The position numbers and the translations under genes are program-made. From assembly GCF_024793945.1 (NCBI RefSeq), contig NZ_JANUSD010000001.1, forward strand, positions 1-64,000: a stretch of DNA of 64,000 bases. Direction: 5' to 3'. A model generated the notes under the pieces. The model was not told the origin of the DNA. It ran no database searches and worked only from the letters and a program-made list of their open reading frames with translations. This DNA is from Emticicia fluvialis (GTDB lineage Bacteria > Bacteroidota > Bacteroidia > Cytophagales > Spirosomataceae). Below are positions 45,648-54,367 of the stretch, piece by piece (the stretch's first letter is position 1; every line of letters starts with the position of its first letter).

Positions 45648-45708
45648 TTTATTGATTTTAAGGAGGGTAATACTAAAATTGCGCAAATTTTATGCATCAA
45701 ATTATATA

Positions 45709-46407
45709 ATGAATAAATACCCGCACTCCACCAGAATATTGGTGGCACTTGATTGTATAGTATTTGGTTTTGATGGTGAAGAGCTTAAGTTACTTCTGAT
45801 AAAAAGGAATTTTGAGCCTGAAAAAGGAAAATGGTCTTTGATGGGTGGTTTTTTGGAAGCAGAAGAAGACCTGGAAGTGGCAGCGAACCGGATTTTATAT
45901 GATTTGACCGGCTTGAAAGATATTTATTTTGAAGAAATCAAAACGTTTGGCAAGGTGGGGCGTGACCCCGTAGAACGAACAATTTCAATATGTTTTTTTG
46001 CACTGATTAACATTCATGCCCATAATCAGGACCTGGCAAAGGCGCAAAATGCCTATTGGATAAACCTGAAAAACAGACCAGACCTTATTTTTGATCATAA
46101 CCAGATGGTAGACCTGGCCCTGGAGCAACTCCGTTACAAGGCTGCTTTGCATCCGATTGGTTTTGAGCTGCTGCCAGAGCAATTTACGATTCCACAACTG
46201 CAAAGGCTTTATGAAGCGATTTATGATACACCGCTTGACAGACGAAACTTTAGCCGTAAGATACTTTCAACCAAGCTTTTGATTGATACCGGAGAGAAAA
46301 ATCAAAATTCAACCACAAAAAAGGCTATTCTTTATAAGCTTGACAAAGAAAAATATCAAAGCCAGTTTAATGCCTTTCACTATTTTATTTCAGATGCAAT
46401 CATCTAA
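45709..46407 (+). CDS. araR: AraR, Nudix-related transcriptional regulator of arabinose use
   Basis: 232 residues. The N-terminal Nudix fold (about 10-145: ILVALDCIVFGFDGEELKLL, IKRNFEPEKGKWSLMGGF) keeps G47, E53, R61 and G68, but the metal-binding acidic cluster is lost (RILYDL instead of REUxEE), so it senses a ligand and does not hydrolyse nucleotides. The C-terminal winged helix (FELLPEQFTIPQLQRLYEAI, RRNFSRKILSTKLLI) matches the NrtR-type DNA-binding domain. This is the architecture of the AraR repressors known from Bacteroides, released by L-arabinose. It lies immediately upstream of araB, and six matching palindromes occur at cluster promoters. ATG 45709 is preferred over upstream TTG codons. 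Confidence 0.9.
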   Translation: MNKYPHSTRILVALDCIVFGFDGEELKLLLIKRNFEPEKGKWSLMGGFLEAEEDLEVAANRILYDLTGLKDIYFEEIKTFGKVGRDPVERTISICFFALINIHAHNQDLAKAQNAYWINLKNRPDLIFDHNQMVDLALEQLRYKAALHPIGFELLPEQFTIPQLQRLYEAIYDTPLDRRNFSRKILSTKLLIDTGEKNQNSTTKKAILYKLDKEKYQSQFNAFHYFISDAII

Positions 46408-46458
46408 ACTCAGATAATTCCGGATTCGCTATGTCTGGGAGTAATTTTATAAAATGAA

Positions 46459-46477
46459 ATGTGTCATTTTAACACAT
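46459..46477. promoter_or_regulatory. AraR-like operator of the arabinose operon
   Basis: ATGTGT-N7-ACACAT with spacer CATTTTA, ending 6 bases before the araB ATG. A near -7 box, TAATTTTA (46442-46449, last base off), lies just upstream. Confidence 0.7.
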
Positions 46478-46483
46478 AAATAA

Positions 46484-48121
46484 ATGGAGCAAAAGTTTAC
46501 AATAGGTGTTGATTTCGGAACCGACTCTGTGCGTGCTTTATTAGTGGATACTTCCAACGGGCAATGTTTAAGCACTGCCGTTGCTTATTATAAGCGCTGG
46601 CATGAAGGTTTGTATTGTAACCCTTCTGTTGCGCAGTTCAGACAACACCCGCTGGATTATCTGGAAGGCATTGAAAGTGCCATTCAGACCACGTTAGAGA
46701 ATATTCCGGAAGCCGTAAAGCAGCAAATAGCCGGTATTTCAATAGATACCACGGGCTCAACGCCCGTAGCGGTAGATACTACCGGAACACCCCTGGCATT
46801 GTTGCCCGAGTTTGCCGAAAACCCCAATGGGATGTTTATTCTCTGGAAAGACCATACCGCCAATGCCGAAGCCGAAGAAATCAATAATCTGGCCCATAGA
46901 TGGGACACCGACTTTACAAAATATGTAGGCGGCATTTATTCTTCTGAGTGGTTCTGGGCTAAAATACTTCATACATTAAGAGTAGACGCAGGCGTGCGAA
47001 ACAAGGCATTTTCATGGGTTGAACATTGCGACTGGATTTCTGCCGTGCTTACGGGCAATACCCATCCGCTAACCATGAAACGTTCACGCTGTGCGGCCGG
47101 GCATAAAGCCATGTGGCATGAAGAATTTGAAGGGCTGCCTTCAGAAGAATTCCTGAGCAGGCTTGACCCCCTTTTAACAGGTGTACGCGACAGGCTTTTC
47201 AGAGATACCTTTACATCAGACCAGGCAATGGGCAAAATATCTGCCGAATGGGCCCAAAAACTCGGGCTTTCATCAGAGGTGGTTATTGGTGTTGGCGCAT
47301 TTGACTGCCACATGGGCGCTGTGGGCGCAGAAATTGAACCCTACGATTTTGTGCGTGTAATGGGTACTTCTACCTGCGACATGCTCATTGCGCCTAACGA
47401 AGAAATAGGCCATTTGCTTATCAAAGGTATTTGCGGGCAGGTAGATGGCTCCATTATACCGGGTATGCTGGGTATGGAAGCCGGGCAATCTGCCTATGGT
47501 GACTACTACGCCTGGTTTCAGAAAGTAATTACCGAGCCGGTGCGGGCCTTGCTGGGCGAAAAAGCAGCGGATGAACTGGCCGAAAAACTGATTCCTTATT
47601 TATCAGAAAAAGCGGCCGCTATACTGGTAACTGAAAAAGACCCGGTAGCTACCGACTGGATTAACGGCCGGCGGACACCCGATGCCAACCATGCCCTGAA
47701 AGCAGCTTTTGCCGGTATGAATCTGGGTACCGATGCCGTCAGGCTTTTTAAAATGATTGTAGAGGCAACGGCCTTTGGCTCTAAGGCCATAGTTGACCGT
47801 TTTATAGAAGAAGGGGTGCCTATTAAACAGGTAATTGCCATTGGTGGCGTGGCCAAAAAATCTCCGTTCGTGATGCAGACACTGGCAGATGTGCTGAATA
47901 TGCCCATAAAAGTGGCCTCGTCTGACCAGGCTTGTGCCTTAGGTGCAGCCATGAATGCCGCAGTAGCCGCAGGCATACACCCAGACTTATTTGCCGCACA
48001 AAAGGCCATGGGGTCAGGCTTTGATGCCCACTATGTGCCACGGGCTCCGTATGTTGAAGTATATGAACAATTATATAAGAAATATCATCGATTAGGAAAA
48101 TTTACAGAAAGCAATGTTTAA
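46484..48121 (+). CDS. araB: L-ribulokinase
   Basis: 545 residues, FGGY kinase family: phosphate-binding start GVDFGTDSVRALLVD, SIDTTGSTPVAVD, LWKDHTANAEAEEIN, GAFDCHMGAVGAE, VMGTSTCDM and the C-terminal GGVAKKSPFVMQTLADVL. It phosphorylates L-ribulose to L-ribulose 5-phosphate. The kin of araB is clear over xylulokinase or glycerol kinase because of these blocks and the adjacent araA and araD. First gene of the catabolic operon; its stop overlaps the araA start by 8 bases. Confidence 0.95.
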   Translation: MEQKFTIGVDFGTDSVRALLVDTSNGQCLSTAVAYYKRWHEGLYCNPSVAQFRQHPLDYLEGIESAIQTTLENIPEAVKQQIAGISIDTTGSTPVAVDTTGTPLALLPEFAENPNGMFILWKDHTANAEAEEINNLAHRWDTDFTKYVGGIYSSEWFWAKILHTLRVDAGVRNKAFSWVEHCDWISAVLTGNTHPLTMKRSRCAAGHKAMWHEEFEGLPSEEFLSRLDPLLTGVRDRLFRDTFTSDQAMGKISAEWAQKLGLSSEVVIGVGAFDCHMGAVGAEIEPYDFVRVMGTSTCDMLIAPNEEIGHLLIKGICGQVDGSIIPGMLGMEAGQSAYGDYYAWFQKVITEPVRALLGEKAADELAEKLIPYLSEKAAAILVTEKDPVATDWINGRRTPDANHALKAAFAGMNLGTDAVRLFKMIVEATAFGSKAIVDRFIEEGVPIKQVIAIGGVAKKSPFVMQTLADVLNMPIKVASSDQACALGAAMNAAVAAGIHPDLFAAQKAMGSGFDAHYVPRAPYVEVYEQLYKKYHRLGKFTESNV

Positions 48122-49604
48122 TCTAAAATCATTTGAGGTTTGGTTTGTAACAGGTAGCCAGCATCTTTACGGAGAAGAAACCCTCCGGCAGGTAGATGAA
48201 CACTCGCAGATCATAGCTGATGCACTCAATAATTCTTCTGCCATACCCGTAAAAATTGTATTTAAACCGGTGGTAAAAACCCCCGACGAGATATGGTCTG
48301 TTTGCAAAGCAGCCAATAATACCCCCAACTGCGTGGGTGTTATTACCTGGATGCACACGTTCTCTCCGGCCAAAATGTGGATTCGCGGTTTAAATGCCCT
48401 GCAATTACCCATTCTTCATTTGCATACCCAGTTCAACCGTAATATTCCTTTTGATACCATCGATATGGACTTCATGAACCTGAACCAGTCGGCGCATGGC
48501 GACAGGGAGTTCGGGCATATCATGACCAAAATGCGCCTGAACCGCAAGGTTGTAGTAGGGCATTGGCAAGATACAGAGGTGCACGATAAAATCAATGCCT
48601 GGGCACGTGTGGCCGTAGGCAGGTATCAGATGCAACACCTGAAAGTGGTACGCTTTGGCGATAACATGCGCCAGGTAGCCGTTACTGACGGCGACAAGGT
48701 GTCGGCTGAAATGAAGTTCGGTTTTTCAGTGAATACCCACGCGGTAGGAGACCTGGTGCAGGTAATTAACCAGATTACTGATGCGGAAATTGAACGTTTC
48801 ATACAGGAATACGAAGATACGTATGCCTTGATGCCCTCGCTTTTAAAGAACGGCGAAAGGCGCAGCTCACTGGTTGAGGCCGCACGCATAGAGGCGGGGC
48901 TGAAAGCATTTTTAACAGATGGAGGCTACGGTGCCTACACCAATACGTTTGAAGACCTGCATGGTATGCGCCAGTTGCCGGGTATCGGTTCGCAGCGCAT
49001 GATGGCCGCCGGCTATGGTTATGGCGGTGAAGGCGACTGGAAAACCTCTGCCATGGTGCATGTAATGAAACTGATGGCCAGTGGTATGAAAGGAGGCAAC
49101 ACCTTTATGGAAGACTACACCTACCACTTTGACCCTGAAAACGCCATGGTTCTGGGTTCTCACATGCTTGAAATCTGCCCTTCCATTGCCACCGGTACGG
49201 TTAATTGCGAGGTGCATCCTTTGGGCATCGGGGGTAAAGAAGACCCTGTGCGCCTGGTGTTCAATGCTGCCTCAGGCCCGGCTCTGAACGTTTCGCTGGT
49301 AGACCTCGGCAACCGCTTCCGCCTTATTGTTAATGAAGTAGAAGCAGTAGAAGTAACTGAGTCTTTTCCTAAACTACCTACTGCCCGGGCCCTATGGAAA
49401 CCTCAACCCGATATGAAGGTGGGTCTGGAAGCCTGGATACTGGCAGGAGGGGCACACCATACCGTATATAGCCAGAACCTTACGGTTGAGTACCTTGAAA
49501 ACCTGGCAGAAATGCTGGATATTGAACTGGTAGTGATTGATAAAGCAACCACCATCAGAGGTTTGAAGAATGAACTGAAAATCAACGAAGTATTCTACAA
49601 ATGA
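48114..49604 (+). CDS. araA: L-arabinose isomerase
   Basis: 496 residues, close to the 500 usual for AraA. Metal-binding and catalytic residues: Glu in YTNTFEDLHGM, Glu in GGEGDWKTSAM, His in VLGSHMLEICPS and His in GGAHHTVYSQNL. It converts L-arabinose to L-ribulose in the cytoplasm with Mn. Overlaps araB by 8 bases and araD by 4 (ATGA), so the three are translationally coupled. Confidence 0.97.
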   Translation: MFNLKSFEVWFVTGSQHLYGEETLRQVDEHSQIIADALNNSSAIPVKIVFKPVVKTPDEIWSVCKAANNTPNCVGVITWMHTFSPAKMWIRGLNALQLPILHLHTQFNRNIPFDTIDMDFMNLNQSAHGDREFGHIMTKMRLNRKVVVGHWQDTEVHDKINAWARVAVGRYQMQHLKVVRFGDNMRQVAVTDGDKVSAEMKFGFSVNTHAVGDLVQVINQITDAEIERFIQEYEDTYALMPSLLKNGERRSSLVEAARIEAGLKAFLTDGGYGAYTNTFEDLHGMRQLPGIGSQRMMAAGYGYGGEGDWKTSAMVHVMKLMASGMKGGNTFMEDYTYHFDPENAMVLGSHMLEICPSIATGTVNCEVHPLGIGGKEDPVRLVFNAASGPALNVSLVDLGNRFRLIVNEVEAVEVTESFPKLPTARALWKPQPDMKVGLEAWILAGGAHHTVYSQNLTVEYLENLAEMLDIELVVIDKATTIRGLKNELKINEVFYK

Positions 49605-50305
49605 GCGCCTATCAATCATTAAAAGAAGAGTGCTATGAAGCCAATATGATGCTGCCGAAGCTGAAGTTGGTTTTGTTTACTTTTGGCAATGTAAGTGTGG
49701 TTGACAGAGAAAAAGCTGTTTTTGCCATAAAGCCCAGCGGTGTGCCTTACGAAACCCTCAAAGTTGAAGATATAGTAATTGTAGATTACGATGCCCTGGT
49801 GGTTGAAGGTAATCTGCGGCCGTCTTCAGATACCAAAACGCATGCCCGGCTTTACAAAACCTGGCAGGATATCGGCGGTGTTACGCATACACACAGCACT
49901 TATGCGGTTGCCTGGGCACAGGCCGGTATGGACATACCGGTGTTTGGCACTACCCATGCCGACCATACCCACCATGATATTCCGTGTGCACCGGTGCTGA
50001 CAGACGAGATGATACAGGGAGACTATGAATTTGAAACCGGCAACCAGATATTTGATGTCTTTCAGGCCAGAGGGCTGTCGCACAAAGAAGTGGAAATGGT
50101 TCTTTTACAGAACCACGGTCCGTTTACCTGGGGCAAAACCGCTGAAAAGTCTGTCTACAATGCTGCCGTGCTGGAAGAAGTTGCCCGGATGGCGCTGCTT
50201 ACCTTGCAGATTAACCCTGATACCCCCCGTATTAAAGATACATTACGCATGAAACACTATGAGCGCAAGCACGGTAAAAATGCGTATTACGGACAAGGAT
50301 GCTAA
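49601..50305 (+). CDS. araD: L-ribulose-5-phosphate 4-epimerase
   Basis: 234 residues, class II aldolase/epimerase family. Zinc-binding histidines are seen in VTHTHSTYAVAWAQ and TTHADHTHHDIPC, and the phosphate-binding SGVPYETL block near residue 47. It converts L-ribulose 5-phosphate to D-xylulose 5-phosphate, which enters the pentose phosphate pathway. Its start overlaps the araA stop. Confidence 0.96.
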   Translation: MSAYQSLKEECYEANMMLPKLKLVLFTFGNVSVVDREKAVFAIKPSGVPYETLKVEDIVIVDYDALVVEGNLRPSSDTKTHARLYKTWQDIGGVTHTHSTYAVAWAQAGMDIPVFGTTHADHTHHDIPCAPVLTDEMIQGDYEFETGNQIFDVFQARGLSHKEVEMVLLQNHGPFTWGKTAEKSVYNAAVLEEVARMALLTLQINPDTPRIKDTLRMKHYERKHGKNAYYGQGC

Positions 50306-50341
50306 CTGAACCTGATTTTTACATTAAATAATATATTACCA

Positions 50342-50998
50342 ATGAAATTTTTTATTGATACGGCCAATCTGGCCGAAATTAAAGAAGCCAATGACCTGGG
50401 CGTGCTGGATGGGGTTACTACCAATCCTTCGCTAATGGCCAAAGAAGGTATTGCCGGCAAAGAGAATATCCTGAACCATTACAAAGCCATTTGCCAGATT
50501 GTTGATGGGCCTATTTCGGCAGAGGTAATAGCTACCGACTTCAACGGAATTATTAAAGAAGGAGAAGAACTGGCTGAGATTCACCAGAATATAGTGGTAA
50601 AAGTACCAATGGTAAAAGACGGTATCAAGGCCATCAAGTACTTTACAGACAAGGGCATCAGAACCAACTGTACCCTGATATTTTCGGCAGGGCAGGCATT
50701 GCTGGCTGCCAAAGCAGGCGCCAGCTATGTGTCGCCGTTTGTTGGCCGGCTGGACGATATTTCAGTGGATGGCCTGGAGTTAATCAGACAAATCCGCCTG
50801 ATTTTTGATAACTACGGGTATCCGACGGAGATTCTGGCCGCTTCGGTTCGCCATCCCATGCATATTATTAAATGTGCTGAAATCGGTTCTGATGTAATGA
50901 CCGGCCCCTTGAGCGCTATAACAGCTTTATTGAAGCACCCGCTTACTGACATTGGCCTGGAGAAATTTTTGGCCGATTACAAAAAAGTAAACGGCTGA
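50342..50998 (+). CDS. transaldolase (fructose-6-phosphate aldolase-like)
   Basis: 218 residues, short transaldolase type: FIDTANLAEIKEANDLGVLD, GVTTNPSLMAKEG, the Schiff-base lysine in NIVVKVPMVKDG, and GASYVSPFVGRLDDI. It balances pentose phosphates from arabinose catabolism by transferring dihydroxyacetone units. True transaldolase and fructose-6-phosphate aldolase activities are not separable by sight. It lies 36 bases after araD and 51 before the transporter. Confidence 0.92.
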   Translation: MKFFIDTANLAEIKEANDLGVLDGVTTNPSLMAKEGIAGKENILNHYKAICQIVDGPISAEVIATDFNGIIKEGEELAEIHQNIVVKVPMVKDGIKAIKYFTDKGIRTNCTLIFSAGQALLAAKAGASYVSPFVGRLDDISVDGLELIRQIRLIFDNYGYPTEILAASVRHPMHIIKCAEIGSDVMTGPLSAITALLKHPLTDIGLEKFLADYKKVNG

Positions 50999-51049
50999 TA
51001 TACGCCTTTTACCAGACAACCTCATTCAACCTTATTACACCTGTATCTA

Positions 51050-52705
51050 ATGACACTCGGACTCGAAAGCCTGGACTATATCATATTTCTGGTATATTTT
51101 GTTATTGTATCTGCTTACGGATACTGGATTTATAAAAACAAAGGGAAGCAGTCGGCCGATAGCAAGGATTTTTTCCTGGCAGAAGGCTCGCTAACCTGGT
51201 GGGCCATTGGCGCCTCTATTATTGCCTCAAATATTTCTGCCGAGCAATTTATTGGTATGAGCGGGCAGGCTTTTCAGTTGGGTATCGCTATTTCGGTGTA
51301 TGAGCTTTTAGGTGGTGTATCTTTATTGATAGTGGCGGTGTATTTTTTGCCCATGTATCTGAACAACAAGATTTTTACAATGCCGCAGTTTCTTGCCAAA
51401 CGCTACGACGGCCGCCTGGCAACCATCATGGCTGTTTTCTGGTTGTTTCTTTACATTTTTGTCAACCTTACCTCTATCATTTATCTGGGGGGGCTCAGTT
51501 TAGAGAAAATGACAGGTTTTAGTTTTATGACCTGCGCCCTATTCCTGACCATTTTTGCTGTGATTATCACCCTGGGTGGTATGAAGGTAATTGGCTATAC
51601 GGATGTAATTCAGGTAGTTTGCCTGATTTTCGGCGGGCTGGCCACTACTTACCTGGCACTGGAATTGTTATCGAACAAAGTTGGTACCGGCTCTGGTGTC
51701 TTGGAAGGCATGAGTCTGATAGCCCAGAAAGCCAATGGCCACCTGCACATGATTTTCAAACCCGGCGAATATCAGGTACATGACGGCAAAGGAGGTTTCA
51801 TAGATGCCTATCATCAGGTACCGGGCATTATGATGTTCATCATTGGTGGGCAGTGGGTTAACAACCTTAGTTATTTTGGCTGTAACCAGTACATTACACA
51901 AAGGGCATTGGGTGCCAATATCACCACCGCTCGCAGGGGCGTGTTGTTTGCGGCCTTTATGAAAATGCTGATGCCTTTTATAGTGGTTTTACCCGGGCTG
52001 GCAGCTTATGTGATATTCAAAGAAAACGCCGATAGTTCTATTGTTAATGGCATTACCCAGAACGGCATCGTTAAACCTGATAATGCGTATCCGGTTTTGC
52101 TGAATCTGTTGCCGGTGGGTTTAAAAGGCCTGGCTTTTGCAGCGCTTACGGCAGCCATTGTGGCGTCGCTGGCGGGTAAGGCCAACAGTATTTCTACGAT
52201 TTATATGCTGGATATTCACACCAAGTTTTTCAATAAAAACCTGACTGAAAAGCAAACCGTCTGGACGGGCCGCGTAGCCATTGTCATTGCCTTTATCATT
52301 GCCTTGCTGGTAAGCCCGCTTCTGGCTAATTTCGGGCAGGCTTTTGAGTATATTCAGGTTTATACAGGCTATGTTTCTCCGGGTATTCTCAGTATTTTTG
52401 TACTGGGCTTTTTCTGGAAAAAAGCTACTGCCAACGGCGCACTGGCAGCTGCCGTGCTCAGTATTGTGTTATCGACCGTAATTGCCAGTGTTTACCCCGA
52501 GTTTCCGTTTATGAACCGGATGGGTCTGGTGTTCTGGATTTGCTCGCTGGTGCATATTGTCATCAGTCTTTTGCAGGGTAAAGGTAAAGACCAGTCCAAT
52601 GCCTTTGAGGTAAAGAAAGAATGGTTTAAGGTAGATACGCCTTTTACCATAGGCGCCTGGGTTGTGGTGGGTATTTTTGTTATAATTTATACAGTTTTTT
52701 GGTAA
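51050..52705 (+). CDS. sodium:solute symporter (SSS family), probable arabinose transporter
   Basis: 551 residues with about 13-14 membrane spans, SSS fold: YFVIVSAYGYWIYKNKGK, FFLAEGSLTWWAIGASIIAS and NISAEQFIGMSGQAFQLG in the sodium-binding first core span, then FIIGGQWVNNLSYFGCNQYI, and LKGLAFAALTAAIVASLAGK. It imports a sugar with sodium across the inner membrane. The operon context points to L-arabinose, and to xylose as an alternative. Confidence 0.92.
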   Translation: MTLGLESLDYIIFLVYFVIVSAYGYWIYKNKGKQSADSKDFFLAEGSLTWWAIGASIIASNISAEQFIGMSGQAFQLGIAISVYELLGGVSLLIVAVYFLPMYLNNKIFTMPQFLAKRYDGRLATIMAVFWLFLYIFVNLTSIIYLGGLSLEKMTGFSFMTCALFLTIFAVIITLGGMKVIGYTDVIQVVCLIFGGLATTYLALELLSNKVGTGSGVLEGMSLIAQKANGHLHMIFKPGEYQVHDGKGGFIDAYHQVPGIMMFIIGGQWVNNLSYFGCNQYITQRALGANITTARRGVLFAAFMKMLMPFIVVLPGLAAYVIFKENADSSIVNGITQNGIVKPDNAYPVLLNLLPVGLKGLAFAALTAAIVASLAGKANSISTIYMLDIHTKFFNKNLTEKQTVWTGRVAIVIAFIIALLVSPLLANFGQAFEYIQVYTGYVSPGILSIFVLGFFWKKATANGALAAAVLSIVLSTVIASVYPEFPFMNRMGLVFWICSLVHIVISLLQGKGKDQSNAFEVKKEWFKVDTPFTIGAWVVVGIFVIIYTVFW

Positions 52706-52725
52706 ACCTATTCAATCTGATAATT

Positions 52726-53889
52726 ATGAATCTAAAAACACTGGGTGTACTTCTTTGCGGAATGGCCCTGTTTCAGAGCTGTGCCTCTAAAACATCAGAA
52801 AATACACAAATGACCGACACTGCCAAAGTGAACACCATTGAAAAAGCAGCTTTCGGCCAATTGCCGGACGGCACAACGGCCGACTTATATACCTTGCGCA
52901 ATGCCAGTGGCATGCAGGTACAAATTACTAACTACGGCGGCACCATTACAAGCCTGCAGGCGCCTGATAAAAACGGCAGGTTTGCAAACATTACCCTGGC
53001 CTGCGATTCTCTGAGCGGGTATCTGAAAGGTGTACCTTACTTTGGCGCCTTAATTGGCCGCTATGGTAACCGCATAGCCAAGGGTAAATTCAGCCTGGAT
53101 GGGCAACAGTACACCCTTGCGCAAAACAATGGAGTGAACGCCCTGCATGGTGGTAAAAAGGGTTTCGATAAGGTACTATGGACAGCCACAGCAGTTGACG
53201 GAGCAGAACCCCAACTGAAACTCAGCTATACTTCGGCAGATGGAGAAGAGGGGTATCCGGGTAAACTGACAGTATCGGTAGTTTATACCCTACAGAAAGA
53301 TAACGCTATAAAAATAGATTACAAGGCTACTACCGACAAGGCGACGGTTGTGAATCTGACCAATCATACATATTTTAACCTGACGGGTGATGCCACAAAA
53401 GATATTCTGGGGCATGAAGTAACCCTGCTGGCAGATAAGTTTTTGCCGGTAGATGAAACCCTTATACCAACCGGAGAGCTGAAAGCCGTAGCCGGAACAC
53501 CTTTTGATTTTACGACAGCGCATTCAATAGGCGCGCGCATCAATGACCCCAAGGATGTACAGATTAAGTACGGCAAAGGATATGACCATTGCTGGGTATT
53601 TACCGAAGCCGGTAATAAATTGAAAAAAGTAGCATCTGTTTATGAACCTACTACCGGCCGTTTGATGGAGGTGTCTACCACAGAGCCGGCCATTCAGTTT
53701 TACTCAGGTAATTTTCTGGATGGAACCGTTATCGGAAAAGGCGGTATTCCTGCCCAATTCCGCACAGGTTTTTGTCTGGAAACCCAACATTATCCCGATT
53801 CGCCCAATCAACCAAAATTCCCCACTACGGTGCTGAAACCCGGAGAAACCTATCAGACTACTACGGTTTATAGTTTTTCTGCCAGATAA
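52726..53889 (+). CDS. galM: aldose 1-epimerase (mutarotase), lipoprotein
   Basis: 387 residues. ATG 52726 gives a lipoprotein signal (LLCGMALFQSC, Cys19). The catalytic pair is His in LTNHTYFNLTG and Glu in GFCLETQHYPDSPNQP; also GRYGNRIAKGKFSLDG and NGVNALHGGKKGFDKV. It interconverts sugar anomers in the periplasm before uptake. Last gene of the arabinose operon, followed by a bidirectional terminator. Confidence 0.93.
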   Translation: MNLKTLGVLLCGMALFQSCASKTSENTQMTDTAKVNTIEKAAFGQLPDGTTADLYTLRNASGMQVQITNYGGTITSLQAPDKNGRFANITLACDSLSGYLKGVPYFGALIGRYGNRIAKGKFSLDGQQYTLAQNNGVNALHGGKKGFDKVLWTATAVDGAEPQLKLSYTSADGEEGYPGKLTVSVVYTLQKDNAIKIDYKATTDKATVVNLTNHTYFNLTGDATKDILGHEVTLLADKFLPVDETLIPTGELKAVAGTPFDFTTAHSIGARINDPKDVQIKYGKGYDHCWVFTEAGNKLKKVASVYEPTTGRLMEVSTTEPAIQFYSGNFLDGTVIGKGGIPAQFRTGFCLETQHYPDSPNQPKFPTTVLKPGETYQTTTVYSFSAR

Positions 53890-53900
53890 ATAAAACAAGA

Positions 53901-53930
53901 AGGCCCTTACTCATAACAGAATAAGGGCCT
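53901..53930. terminator. bidirectional terminator between the arabinose operon and the minus-strand gene
   Basis: AGGCCCTTA (53901-53909) and TAAGGGCCT (53922-53930) form a perfect 9-bp stem with A-rich and T-rich flanks on both sides. It serves two convergent units. Confidence 0.85.
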
Positions 53931-53938
53931 CGTTATTT

Positions 53939-54277
53939 TTACGGTTTCTGGCGGGTTAGTTTCATTTCGCCTCTCTCGTTTTTTACAATAATTTCATTCT
54001 CATTAATCAGTTCACCGGTGCTGGCGATGGTCATGTCATTAAACGAAATGCTGTAAGAAAACTTCTTGCCATCTACTTTCCCGTTTTCAAGTTTGGTCTC
54101 TCCAAATTGTGTTTTCCAGGTTCCTTTTAGTTCATTTCCTTCTACTTTAAAAGTATAGGTTACTTCAAAGTTACCATTCGGGGTTTCACGAGACCCCTTC
54201 CAGTTGCCATCAATGGGGTTTTGTGCAAAAGCTGTCAATGCACCCAGCATCAGCATTAATACAAAAAGCTGTTTCAT
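53939..54277 (-). CDS. small secreted beta-barrel-like protein, unknown
   Basis: 112 residues with a signal peptide (LFVLMLMLGALTAFAQ). The rest is short alternating strands (GNWKGSRETPNGNFEVTYTF, KVEGNELKGTWKTQFGET, KFSYSISFNDMTI) that look like a lipocalin-like small barrel often found in Bacteroidota. No enzyme motif. A promoter is not evident and no operator lies upstream. It could bind a small hydrophobic ligand; this is a guess. Confidence 0.75.
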   Translation of the reverse strand: MKQLFVLMLMLGALTAFAQNPIDGNWKGSRETPNGNFEVTYTFKVEGNELKGTWKTQFGETKLENGKVDGKKFSYSISFNDMTIASTGELINENEIIVKNERGEMKLTRQKP

Positions 54278-54367
54278 AGTTGATAAATTTTAATTGAATA
54301 ATTAAACAAAAAAGATACTTGATATAAAAAAGTTAAACATTCATAAACAGGTTTTCAGGCGGTAATA

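Noticed and set aside
45661..45681. AGGAGG followed by a TTG as an alternative araR start
   Set aside because: The spacing of 12 bases is too long, Shine-Dalgarno sequences are not the rule in this phylum, and ATG 45709 gives the length usual for AraR.
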